Position numbers and translations under genes: made by a program | Notes under the pieces: generated by a model | The model's input: only the letters and a program-made list of their open reading frames with translations | The model's database searches: none | Told to the model about the DNA's origin: nothing | Shown here: positions 8,227 to 15,765 of the stretch, piece after piece | Layout of the letters: each line of letters starts with the position of its first letter | Position numbering within the stretch: the first letter of the stretch is position 1 | Assembly (NCBI RefSeq): GCF_000376105.1 | Contig: NZ_AQWM01000037.1 | Span: 1 to 33,644 of the forward strand | Direction: 5' to 3' | DNA: 33,644 nucleotides | Origin: Asticcacaulis benevestitus DSM 16100 = ATCC BAA-896 | Lineage (GTDB): Bacteria > Pseudomonadota > Alphaproteobacteria > Caulobacterales > Caulobacteraceae

Positions 8227-8245
8227 CGCTTTATCGAATTTGCAA
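8217..8245 (-). promoter_or_regulatory. Divergent promoter of the flavoprotein operon
   Basis: On the minus strand TTGCAA (8245-8240) and TAAGAT (8222-8217) are separated by 17 bp. Each matches the sigma70 consensus at four of six positions. The whole ATTC-N8-GAAT palindrome falls within the spacer and at the -10 edge, so one operator could govern both directions. Weaker than the plus-strand promoter. Confidence 0.5.
8224..8239. promoter_or_regulatory. ATTC-N8-GAAT operator, predicted site of the ArsR/SqrR-like regulator
   Basis: ATTCGCTTTATCGAAT is a perfect inverted repeat (ATTCG-N6-CGAAT). It fits the ATTC-N8-GAAT pattern recalled for the persulfide-responsive repressor SqrR. It overlaps the -10 box of the plus promoter and lies in the spacer of the minus promoter. 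The matching regulator is encoded in the rightward operon at 12906-13211, giving an autoregulated loop. That this regulator binds here is inference from pattern and context. Confidence 0.7.
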
Positions 8246-8280
8246 ATGATCTTTTTTACCCTTCCGGAAGGACCGCCCCA

Positions 8281-8607
8281 ATGTTCAGCCTGTTCACCGT
8301 CAATAACCTCACCCCGGCAGACGTGAAAACCGGCCTCGACGAAGGCAAGATCGTACTCGTCGACGTTAGGGAGGTGGGAGAACACAATGCCGAGCGCATC
8401 AAAGGTGCGGTCAACGTGCCCCTGTCCAAGCTCGAGACGGCAAAACTACCGGACGCAGAGGGCAAGACCTTGGTTATGCACTGCCAGGGCGGCGTTCGAT
8501 CGGCTAAGGCCGTGACGCTTTGTCGCAAGCGCGGCCTTATAGTCGACCATCACCTGGCGGGCGGCATTGGTGCCTGGAAGGCCAGTGGCCTTCCAACAAC
8601 TCGATAA
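8281..8607 (+). CDS. Single-domain rhodanese (thiosulfate/persulfide sulfurtransferase)
   Basis: The 108-residue protein is one rhodanese domain: VLVDVREVGEHNAERIKGA (the CH2A-like Asp-Val-Arg-Glu), VPLSKL, and the active loop C68-QGGVR-S74, a Cys-x4-Arg loop as in sulfurtransferases. Rhodaneses pass sulfane sulfur from persulfide or thiosulfate to thiol acceptors, a natural partner for SQR. The ATG at 8281 has GGAAGGA 8 bases upstream; the long open frame upstream of it is coding shadow of the divergent gene. First gene of the rightward operon, 40 bases before the RND adaptor. No membrane segment; the DUF2892 partner is on the other strand. Confidence 0.9.
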   Translation: MFSLFTVNNLTPADVKTGLDEGKIVLVDVREVGEHNAERIKGAVNVPLSKLETAKLPDAEGKTLVMHCQGGVRSAKAVTLCRKRGLIVDHHLAGGIGAWKASGLPTTR

Positions 8608-8647
8608 CAGATCCCAAGAAACGACCTAAAATCGTCAGGAAACCAAC

Positions 8648-9673
8648 ATGTTCCGCTCCAAACCTTCCTTTCTCGTTCTTGCTGTCGCCTTGTCTGGCAT
8701 GGGGCTTACAGCCTGCGGCCATAAGGAAGAGGTGGCGCAAGTCGCCCCCTTCAAAGGCGAAACGCTTCGTATCGCGCCCCATTTGATCCATGACGTTAAG
8801 CCGGTGGCGGCAACCTTGACCACCCGGCAGATGGGCGAGGCTACGGCCCGTGTCTCAGGCGTGCTGACCTCCCTTAAAGTGCACGAAGGCGATACGGTCT
8901 CACAAGGACAGGTGATCGGCTTTGTGCAAGATCAAAGGCTCAATCTGCAAACGGGGGCTTATGATCAGGCGGCGGTCGCTGCCGAAGCCCAGGCCAATCT
9001 GGCACGCGCGGCTTATGCGCGGACTCAGACCTTGTTCGACAAGGGTATCTATGCGCAGGCCAAGCTGGATCAGGACAAGGCAGCCGCCGCGGCTGCCAAC
9101 GCCAATGTGCAGGCCGCCCGCGCCCAGGCCTCCGCCAGCGGCGAAGGCGCCAGACAAGGCGCGATCCTGGCCCCCGCATCTGGGCGCGTCATCCATGCCA
9201 CCGTACCTGTAGGCTCCGTTGTTATGGCTGGCCAATCGATTGCCACCATTACCGCAGGCAATCGTGTGGTGCGGATCGAGTTGCCCGAAGCTCAGGGGCA
9301 GGCGCTGCAGATTGGCCAATCCCTGTCGTTGGACGCCAATGGTATCCGTGCCAACGGTACGATCACTGAGGTGTACCCGTCGGTGACCGCCGGCCAGATG
9401 GTGGCGGATGTAACCGCGCCCGGCCTTGAAACCGTGGCCATTGGTCAGAAGGTCGTCGCCTATATTGGGCTTGGCCAGCGCAACGCCGTTGTTCTACCCA
9501 GGCGTTTTATCGCTACACGTTATGGCCTCGACTATGTCCGCCTCCTGCAAAAGAATGGTGGCGTCCTCGAAACAACGGTCCAGACAGCCCCCACAGGTGA
9601 TCCCGATCAGATCGAAATTTTGGGCGGGCTGAACGTCGGCGACACGGTCGCGGTCTATGGAGCGGGCCAATGA
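8648..9673 (+). CDS. RND efflux periplasmic adaptor (HlyD/AcrA family) lipoprotein
   Basis: The 341-residue protein begins with a lipoprotein signal ending in the lipobox LTAC (Cys23). Then come the split lipoyl domain (GVLTSLKVHEGDTVSQGQVI and GAILAPASGRVIHATVPVGS), an alanine-rich helical hairpin between them (residues about 100-170), and a beta-barrel with membrane-proximal part. This is the order in membrane fusion proteins that link an RND pump to an outer-membrane channel. It overlaps the pump gene by 4 bases (ATGA, 9670-9673), so the pair is co-translated. The operon carries no outer-membrane TolC-type gene, so the channel must come from elsewhere. Confidence 0.9.
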   Translation: MFRSKPSFLVLAVALSGMGLTACGHKEEVAQVAPFKGETLRIAPHLIHDVKPVAATLTTRQMGEATARVSGVLTSLKVHEGDTVSQGQVIGFVQDQRLNLQTGAYDQAAVAAEAQANLARAAYARTQTLFDKGIYAQAKLDQDKAAAAAANANVQAARAQASASGEGARQGAILAPASGRVIHATVPVGSVVMAGQSIATITAGNRVVRIELPEAQGQALQIGQSLSLDANGIRANGTITEVYPSVTAGQMVADVTAPGLETVAIGQKVVAYIGLGQRNAVVLPRRFIATRYGLDYVRLLQKNGGVLETTVQTAPTGDPDQIEILGGLNVGDTVAVYGAGQ

Positions 9674-12600
9674 ACGACGCCAAGCTGGGCTTATCCGGTC
9701 GCCTCACCAAGGCGACATTGAACTCGCCGCTGACGCCCCTGTTCCTGATCGTCGCCATTATGATCGGCCTTCTGGCCGTCATGTCGATCCCGCGCGAGGA
9801 AGAGCCGCAGATCAGCGTGCCGATGATCGACATATCCGTCGCCGCCCCCGGTATGAAGGCGGTCGATGCCGAACAACTGATCGCAAAGCCGCTCGAAACC
9901 ATCGTCAAGAGCGTCAACGATGTCGATCATGTCTACAGCTTTATTGATGATGACCGCGTTCTGGTGACGGCACGCTTCAAGGTCGGCACAGATCCCGACA
10001 ATGCGGCCATCCGCATTCATGAAAAACTTAGCGCCAATATGGACCGCCTGCCGGTGGGTATCGCCGCCCCTCTGGTGCAAACGCGCGGCATCAATGATGT
10101 GCCGGCCATGATCATTACCCTGTCGCCCAAGCCGGGCTTGGGTGACACGCTGAACGACACGGCCCTCTATAATATGGCGACGAAGCTCAGGACCGAACTG
10201 GCCAAGGTGGATAATGTCGGCCTGACTTTTATCGTGGGCGGTCGGCCTGAAGAAATCCGTATCGAACCCAATGCGGCCGCCATGGGTGCGCATGGTGTGG
10301 CGCTGGATGCCCTGATGACCGCTGTCAAAGGCGCCAATACTCGCTTTCCGGCGGGGGCTATCCGGTCAGACAATCAGGCCATGGCGGTTTTTGCGGGTCA
10401 AAGCTTAAAGACGGCGACCGATGTCGGCCTGATTACGGTGTCGTCAGTTACCGGTCAAAACGTTCTGGTCCGCGACGTGGCGACGATCATCCAGGCGCCG
10501 CGTGAAGACCAGTCGCACGTCTTTCGCTATGCACACCTCGCCAATGGAGCCTGGGCGCAGACGCCGGCGGTCTCCCTGGCCATCGCCAAGCGCAAGGGCG
10601 CCAATGCCGTCGTCCTGTCGGGTGCTGTCTTGCAACGGGTTGAGGCGCTCAAAGGCACGCTGATCCCGGCCAATGTCGACGTGTCCGTGACGCGCGACTA
10701 TGGCGAAAGCGCCAATGAAAAGGCCAATGAACTCCTGTTTCACTTAGGTCTCGCCACCGTCTCCATCGTTATTCTGATTGGCTTTGCCATTGGCTGGCGC
10801 GAAGCGGGTGTCACCGCCGTGGTTATTCCGACGACGATTCTACTGACCATGTTCGCCTCGAACCTGATGGGCTATACGATCAACCGCGTCAGCCTGTTCG
10901 CCTTGATCTTCTCGATTGGCATTCTGGTCGATGACGCCATCGTCATGATCGAGAACATCTCACGGCACTGGGGCATGAACGATGGCAGGAACCGATTCAC
11001 GGCCACCGTCGACGCCGTGGCTGAGGTTGGCAACCCCACCGTGATCGCCACCCTGACCGTGGTCGCCGCCCTCCTGCCCATGCTGTTTGTCTCCGGCCTG
11101 ATGGGGCCCTATATGGCGCCAATCCCGGTCAATGCGTCGGCGGCCATGATCTTCTCGTTCTTTGTTGCCGTCATTCTGGCGCCCTGGCTGATGATCCGCT
11201 TTGCCCGTAAGACGCTTAAGGCTGGGGATCACGCACACGATCATGAAGGTTTCATCGGTGCGCTCTATCGCCGGGTCGCCGCCAGCGTCATCAAAGACAA
11301 AAAGTCAGCCGGGCGCTTCCTGGCGGGCGTCGGCATCGCCACGTTGGTGTCGTGCGCCATGTTCGCCACCAAGACGGTGACCGTGAAGCTTCTGCCCTTT
11401 GATAACAAATCCGAGCTTCAGGTCATCGCTGACCTGCCCAAGGGCACATCGCTGGAAGCCACCCAGCGTATTCTCAATCAGGCGGCGCAGATCACCACCC
11501 AGATGAATGAGGTCGAAGCGATCGACTCCTATGCCGGCACCGCCACGCCCTTCAACTTCAATGGCCTGGTGCGGCATTACTATTTCCGCAGCAATCCCGA
11601 ACAGGGCGATCTCAATGTTCTTCTGGCGCCCAAGGACAAGCGCTCGCGCGCCAGCCATGCCATCGCCATCGACCTGCGCAATCGCCTGAAGGCCATACCT
11701 TTGCCAGCGAATGGCGTGCTGAAGGTGGTCGAGGCCCCACCGGGACCGCCGGTGATGGCGACGCTTCTGGCCGAGGTCTACGGCCCGGATGCCGCCACGC
11801 GACGCGCCGTCGCCGAGAAGATCAAGGCGATCTACAAATCCATCCCCTACATCGTCGACGTCGATGACAGCTATGGCGTGGCCGCCCCCAAGCTCTCTGT
11901 CGTCGCGGATCGCCAGCGCCTTGAAGCGCTCAATGTTTCTGATGGGCAGGTTTATGCCTCCGTCAACGCCCTGATGAACGGCCAGGTGCTCGGCTATTCT
12001 GACCGCGGCGATGGTCGTGATCCGTTGGAAATTTCCCTGCGCCTGCCTCAATCACGGCGCACGTTCGATCAGGCGCTTCAGGCCATGCCGGTCGCGGCAT
12101 CAACCAGCACTGCAGGCACACGCCTGGTCTCACTGGGGGAAGTCACGACCGCCACCCAAACAACAGGCTCCCCCCATATCTATCGTCGCGATGGCCGCGA
12201 TGTCGATATGATCATGGGCGAAATGGCCGGCCAGTATGAGGCGCCCATCTATGGCATCCTTGCCGTCGACAAGGCGATCAAGGCGGCGAACTGGGGCAAG
12301 CTGCCCACGCCCGTCATCCGTCTGAACGGCCAGCCCAATGACGAAAGCCACGCCACCGTCCTGTGGGATGGCGAATGGGAGATCACCTGGGTCACCTTCC
12401 GCGACATGGGCGCTGCCTTTGGTGTCGCCCTGCTGGGCATCTACGTGCTGGTGGTCGGTCAGTTCAAAAGCTTCAAGCTGCCTCTGGTCATTTTGACGCC
12501 GGTGCCCTTGACTCTGATCGGCATCGTCATTGGCCACATCCTGTTCCGTGCCCCCTTCACGGCCACCTCGATGATCGGCTTTATTGCGCTTGCCGGGATT

Positions 12601-12909
12601 ATCGTCCGTAACTCGATCCTGCTGGTAGACTTTATCCGCCACGCCGATAAACTGGATGCTGAGGGTCATCCGCGTCGTTTGCAGGATATCCTGCTCGATG
12701 CCGGGGCCACCCGCTTCAAGCCGATCCTGTTGACCGCTCTGGCCGCCATGATCGGCGCCAGCGTTATCCTCACCGACCCGATTTTCCAGGGGCTGGCGAT
12801 ATCTCTACTGTTTGGACTTCTATCCTCGACGCTTCTGACCGTTCTTGTTATTCCGGCAATTTATGTCGTCATGCGTGGCGGCCACGACAGTAAAGGTAAA
12901 GTACCATGA
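9670..12909 (+). CDS. RND-family efflux permease
   Basis: The protein has 1079 residues, the usual length for AcrB-like pumps. It has an N-terminal helix (FLIVAIMIGLLAVMSI), two large periplasmic loops, and two repeated six-helix bundles. TM4 carries the paired acids of the proton relay (ILVDDAIVMIENI, Asp421-Asp422). TM10 has IIVRNSILLVDF, where Arg980 stands at the place of the AcrB relay lysine (Lys940), as in one clade of proteobacterial RND proteins. Substrate cannot be deduced from sequence. Because it lies between a rhodanese and a SqrR-like regulator, I infer a role in exporting a product of reactive sulfur stress. It overlaps both neighbours by 4 bases. Confidence 0.92.
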   Translation: MNDAKLGLSGRLTKATLNSPLTPLFLIVAIMIGLLAVMSIPREEEPQISVPMIDISVAAPGMKAVDAEQLIAKPLETIVKSVNDVDHVYSFIDDDRVLVTARFKVGTDPDNAAIRIHEKLSANMDRLPVGIAAPLVQTRGINDVPAMIITLSPKPGLGDTLNDTALYNMATKLRTELAKVDNVGLTFIVGGRPEEIRIEPNAAAMGAHGVALDALMTAVKGANTRFPAGAIRSDNQAMAVFAGQSLKTATDVGLITVSSVTGQNVLVRDVATIIQAPREDQSHVFRYAHLANGAWAQTPAVSLAIAKRKGANAVVLSGAVLQRVEALKGTLIPANVDVSVTRDYGESANEKANELLFHLGLATVSIVILIGFAIGWREAGVTAVVIPTTILLTMFASNLMGYTINRVSLFALIFSIGILVDDAIVMIENISRHWGMNDGRNRFTATVDAVAEVGNPTVIATLTVVAALLPMLFVSGLMGPYMAPIPVNASAAMIFSFFVAVILAPWLMIRFARKTLKAGDHAHDHEGFIGALYRRVAASVIKDKKSAGRFLAGVGIATLVSCAMFATKTVTVKLLPFDNKSELQVIADLPKGTSLEATQRILNQAAQITTQMNEVEAIDSYAGTATPFNFNGLVRHYYFRSNPEQGDLNVLLAPKDKRSRASHAIAIDLRNRLKAIPLPANGVLKVVEAPPGPPVMATLLAEVYGPDAATRRAVAEKIKAIYKSIPYIVDVDDSYGVAAPKLSVVADRQRLEALNVSDGQVYASVNALMNGQVLGYSDRGDGRDPLEISLRLPQSRRTFDQALQAMPVAASTSTAGTRLVSLGEVTTATQTTGSPHIYRRDGRDVDMIMGEMAGQYEAPIYGILAVDKAIKAANWGKLPTPVIRLNGQPNDESHATVLWDGEWEITWVTFRDMGAAFGVALLGIYVLVVGQFKSFKLPLVILTPVPLTLIGIVIGHILFRAPFTATSMIGFIALAGIIVRNSILLVDFIRHADKLDAEGHPRRLQDILLDAGATRFKPILLTALAAMIGASVILTDPIFQGLAISLLFGLLSSTLLTVLVIPAIYVVMRGGHDSKGKVP

Positions 12910-13211
12910 TGCAAGACGCCTCCCCGATGGTGTTGGCCGCCAACGCCCAAAAGGCCAGCCGTTTGCTGAAGCTGATGGCCAGCGAACAGCGCCTCATGAT
13001 CCTGTGCAAATTGAGCGGCGGTGAACAGAGCGCCGGTGAGTTGACCGAACTGGTGGGCTTAAGCCAAGGCGCCGCGTCCCAACATCTGCAAAAAATGAAG
13101 GCCGAAGGGCTGGTGGATACCCGGCGCGATGCCCAGACCATCTATTATCGGCTGGCCGACGACGCCGCCCGTCAGGTCATCGACCTGCTCTGCAATATCT
13201 ACGGTAAGTGA
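12906..13211 (+). CDS. ArsR-family repressor, SqrR/BigR/YgaV-like persulfide sensor
   Basis: The 101-residue winged-helix protein contains LMASEQRLMILCKLSGGEQS, the recognition helix LSQGAASQHLQKMK, and the wing RRDAQTIYYRL, all typical of the BigR/SqrR/YgaV branch. Cys34 occupies the first sensing position (ILC). In SqrR (Cys41/Cys107) and BigR (Cys42/Cys108) the second cysteine is 66 residues on; here residue 100 is Gly and the only other cysteine is Cys96, four residues (one helical turn) earlier in the same C-terminal helix. The gene overlaps the pump gene (ATGATG) and precedes the AhpD-like gene. It probably represses both operons through 8224-8239. Confidence 0.88.
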   Translation: MMQDASPMVLAANAQKASRLLKLMASEQRLMILCKLSGGEQSAGELTELVGLSQGAASQHLQKMKAEGLVDTRRDAQTIYYRLADDAARQVIDLLCNIYGK

Positions 13212-13219
13212 GAACAGCC

Positions 13220-13579
13220 ATGACCAAAGACTATATCCAGATCACCAAAGACATTTCCGCCAACCTGAAGGGCCTGCGCAAGGACATCCCGGAAACCATG
13301 CAGGGGTTTTCGGCTATGGCGCAAGGCGCGTTGAAAGACGGAGCGCTCTCGAAGAAGACTAAAGAACTGATAGCCCTTGCCATCGGCGTCAGCACGCGTT
13401 GTGATGGCTGTATCGGCTTTCATGCGGAGGCTCTGGTAAAATTGGGGACGACAACGCAAGAGGTCGAAGAGGCGCTGGGCATGGCCATCTACCTGGGCGG
13501 CGGCCCGTCCTTAATGTATGCCGCCGATGCCATGGCGGCTTTCGAGCAGTTTACAGAAAATGCGGCAAAGGGCCGCTAG
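13220..13579 (+). CDS. AhpD-like / carboxymuconolactone decarboxylase-family protein
   Basis: The 119-residue protein has the AhpD catalytic signature E-x11-C-x2-C-x3-H: Glu49, Cys61, Cys64 and His68 (within TRCDGCIGFH). Such proteins are thiol-disulfide or peroxidase-like enzymes; small stand-alone members are often linked to thiol or oxidative stress. The ATG at 13220 is chosen because GTGAGAA lies just upstream; a GTG at 13208 that overlaps the regulator's stop is an alternative adding four residues. Last gene of the rightward operon. Its redox CxxC fits a persulfide-handling or thiol-recycling task, but the reaction is not known. Confidence 0.85.
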   Translation: MTKDYIQITKDISANLKGLRKDIPETMQGFSAMAQGALKDGALSKKTKELIALAIGVSTRCDGCIGFHAEALVKLGTTTQEVEEALGMAIYLGGGPSLMYAADAMAAFEQFTENAAKGR

Positions 13580-14000
13580 GGCCGCAAAAATAAGCGTCTT
13601 GGCCACCATTTTTTAGAACCCTGCCCACCATCAGGGCAAACGGCAATCTTTGTTACGGAATGCAACTCGAGTAAGGATTCTGGCGTCTTGACGACACGTG
13701 TATTTCAAGCCGCAATGTTACAAGACCGGCGTGTAGCTAAAAATTTGCCCGAAACAGCCAGCGAGAACCCCTTGCCAGATCACGACCTGTAACCAACTGA
13801 ATTTTATTGGCTTTTACGTCTACTCGAAACGTAAAGCTCCGATGCATTTCCAACGGGTAAGAACAGGTCCGCCCCCTAAACCGAGCCCGATGGGTGACAT
13901 GCGCAAGGGACTACTCGATGATGCTGCTTCAAGCCTCGTAGCCTAGGTTGACAACATCGTCGTAGGTGTACGATGAAGCCCAAATCAGTGGCCTTTCGAA
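13580..14000. other. Intergenic region, no gene seen
   Basis: No reading frame with family resemblance was found in these 420 bases. A T6 run near 13610 follows the AhpD-like gene, but I could not pair a convincing stem before it, so I do not call a terminator. Confidence 0.4.
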
Positions 14001-14405
14001 TCATCCATCAAGATGATCCCTTGAATCCCGTCCAGCCAGATTTATCAACTGGGCTAGGTTGTGTCGGTCACTCCCTTCAAGCATTTCGAACAACCTTGAA
14101 ATGTTCTTGGAAAGCCGCACAAAAGTCCTGCCAAATGCAACCTTCCGAGCCATCATATCGACGGCGTCAGACGGGTCAGCAATGTCCCAATGCCCGATAA
14201 TTGGCTCCCCGGGTAAGTTAGGGCACATCTCGCCTGCGGAGTTATTGCAAAGGGTTATGACGAAATCCATTTTGGGAGAGTCAGCTTTCGCGCCCATTTC
14301 AGACTCTGCCTGAACGGATAAGCGTCGCATCAGTGAGTTGGAAACCCTCCTTTGAGGTATCTCCCAGCACTTCAAATGGCGGGTGGCCGACATTCGCAGC
14401 AATAG
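14001..14405 (-). pseudogene. arsC: Broken arsenate reductase (ArsC, low-molecular-weight phosphatase fold)
   Basis: The C-terminal half is clear: KMDFVITLCNNSAGEMCP, then PGEPIIGHWDIADPS and a helical tail, the signature of thioredoxin-linked ArsC. Further upstream the family sequence continues in a different frame (ANVGHPPFEVLGDTSKEG around 14330-14395), so there is a frameshift, and the N-terminal P loop (CxxNxxR) that holds the catalytic cysteine is gone. The 133-residue frame starting at 14402 therefore has an artificial N-terminus. ArsC reduces arsenate to arsenite. The remnant lies just downstream of the sulfur operon but on the opposite strand. Confidence 0.72.
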
Positions 14406-14413
14406 CTGAAAGA

Positions 14414-14674
14414 CTATTTATTTCCCCATCGCCAACGCAACCCACCTTTTGTCTTTCGACCGCACACAAACAGGAAAACGATAGTGGCCAGAAAAATTAG
14501 TGCCATCAAGACTTCAGGCAGTGTATCTGAGTTTGGCCGCATGGCGAGTAGAATTGCAGAGGCCGCAAAAACGAAGGCCAGGTATCCTAGATACACCAAC
14601 CACCCTTGCCACGTGATGGGGCGCCCTGAACCAATTCCATAACGCCTGGGGGCAAACCATGGCTTTGAAGACAT
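14414..14674 (-). CDS. Small two-helix membrane protein, function unknown
   Basis: The 86-residue protein has two predicted membrane segments (GWLVYLGYLAFVFAASAILL and VLMALIFLATIVFLFVCG), a basic C-terminus (GRKTKGGLRWRWGNK), and an N-terminus with KPWFAPRRYGIGSGRPITWQ. I do not recognise a named family; similar small proteins occur in Caulobacterales and sphingomonads. GGGAG lies 7 bases before the ATG. It follows the hydrolase gene by 27 bases on the same strand and may be co-transcribed. The stop is followed at once by the arsC remnant. Confidence 0.65.
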   Translation of the reverse strand: MSSKPWFAPRRYGIGSGRPITWQGWLVYLGYLAFVFAASAILLAMRPNSDTLPEVLMALIFLATIVFLFVCGRKTKGGLRWRWGNK

Positions 14675-14701
14675 AAAAAAGCTCCCAGACGCAGAAGCGT
14701 C

Positions 14702-15637
14702 TTAGTGATTGACTATGAAGTCGGTAATGACGGAAACGACTGCAGGAGAAATCGGCAGCGTAGGGTCTGCGTACGTCGCGAAATTTGCGCTACGATCAGC
14801 CGGCGCACTCTTGAGGACATGATTGGTATTGGGTATTTTGGCGAGTTCGGCCCTGGGCTGGGCGTCTTTGAGCGCAAGGGCGTCAGCCATGGACACCTGT
14901 AGGTCGGTTTCACCCTGAACAATGAGGATGGGACCTTGATAAGCCCGAATAAGTTCGGCAGGCCTGATCTTGAGCATGCTGCGCCAAAACGGCTGTACAG
15001 CAGGTGAAAATAGCCCTTGAAGCGCGGGGTGCATAGCGCTCACATCAGCAGCCTTGTCCGACTCCAAGGCTTGCAAGACCGAGAACGCATCCCCAAGCAG
15101 TGGAGCGTTGGCAGGGTTTGCTTTTAGTTGCTCACGCAGAATATCGCCCGCCGGGCGGCCAGGGCTAGCAATCAATATCAGCCCGCACAGATCGGTTGGA
15201 TCCTGGGCGGCAACGAGAGCTACTAAACCGCCTTCGCTATGGCCGGCTAGCCAAACACACTTCGCACCGGTGGATTGGCGGATTTCCTTCACCCAGACAT
15301 GCGCGTCGGCAGCTAACTGAGGAATAAACACTGAATTGGCATCGACGGCGCCCGCAGCACTCGCGAACATTCCACGCTTATCGACTCTCGTCGAAGCGAT
15401 GCCCTTTTTACTGAGCTCTTCCGCCAAAAGCCTATAACTACTGGCCTTGACGCCTAGGGGGTTATTGCCATCCCGGTCAGTGGGGCCCGATCCGGCCAAT
15501 ATCAATACTTGAGGCGTAGCCCCTTTAATATTGGCGTTTTGAAAAGTGCCATGTAGGGGGCCAACGGAGACGTCGTCTGCTTTTGCGGCCTGAGTCGAAA
15601 GCAGGGCGGCCAATAATAAGGCAGCGTACTTGATCAT
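14702..15637 (-). CDS. Secreted alpha/beta-hydrolase (serine esterase-like)
   Basis: The 311-residue protein has a signal peptide (MIKYAALLLAALLSTQAAKA), an oxyanion-region strand VLILAGSGPTDRDGN, and the nucleophile elbow G132-HSEG-136 with Ser134. The likely catalytic Asp is in VQGETDLQV and the His in PNTNHVLK. This matches periplasmic S9-like or acyl hydrolases of the alpha/beta-hydrolase fold. The ATG at 15637 is chosen because it gives a clean signal peptide and has GGGGGA about 6 bases upstream; a TTG at 15667 would put ten charged residues in front. Substrate unknown. Probably forms a small operon with the downstream membrane protein. Confidence 0.82.
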   Translation of the reverse strand: MIKYAALLLAALLSTQAAKADDVSVGPLHGTFQNANIKGATPQVLILAGSGPTDRDGNNPLGVKASSYRLLAEELSKKGIASTRVDKRGMFASAAGAVDANSVFIPQLAADAHVWVKEIRQSTGAKCVWLAGHSEGGLVALVAAQDPTDLCGLILIASPGRPAGDILREQLKANPANAPLLGDAFSVLQALESDKAADVSAMHPALQGLFSPAVQPFWRSMLKIRPAELIRAYQGPILIVQGETDLQVSMADALALKDAQPRAELAKIPNTNHVLKSAPADRSANFATYADPTLPISPAVVSVITDFIVNH

Positions 15638-15765
15638 CCTATATCCCCCTAAAATTTTGAGAAGCAACTTTAACGCACCCTGCCGATTGGTTCAATGGCT
15701 AGCCCCGATAAGGCATCTGAATACCGAAGATGATTGAGCTTTGTGCTCTGAAGGACCGTCGCAAG

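Noticed and set aside
7753..8280. In-frame extension upstream of the rhodanese ATG
   Set aside because: It lies over the divergent flavoprotein gene and the promoter region. The start at 8281 has a good ribosome binding site and begins at the domain edge.
9691..12669. Several long minus-strand frames opposite the RND pump, rich in His, Asp and Gly
   Set aside because: Typical antisense reading of a GC-rich membrane protein gene; no motifs.
13580..13625. Rho-independent terminator after the AhpD-like gene
   Set aside because: A T6 run is present but I could not pair a GC-rich stem immediately before it.
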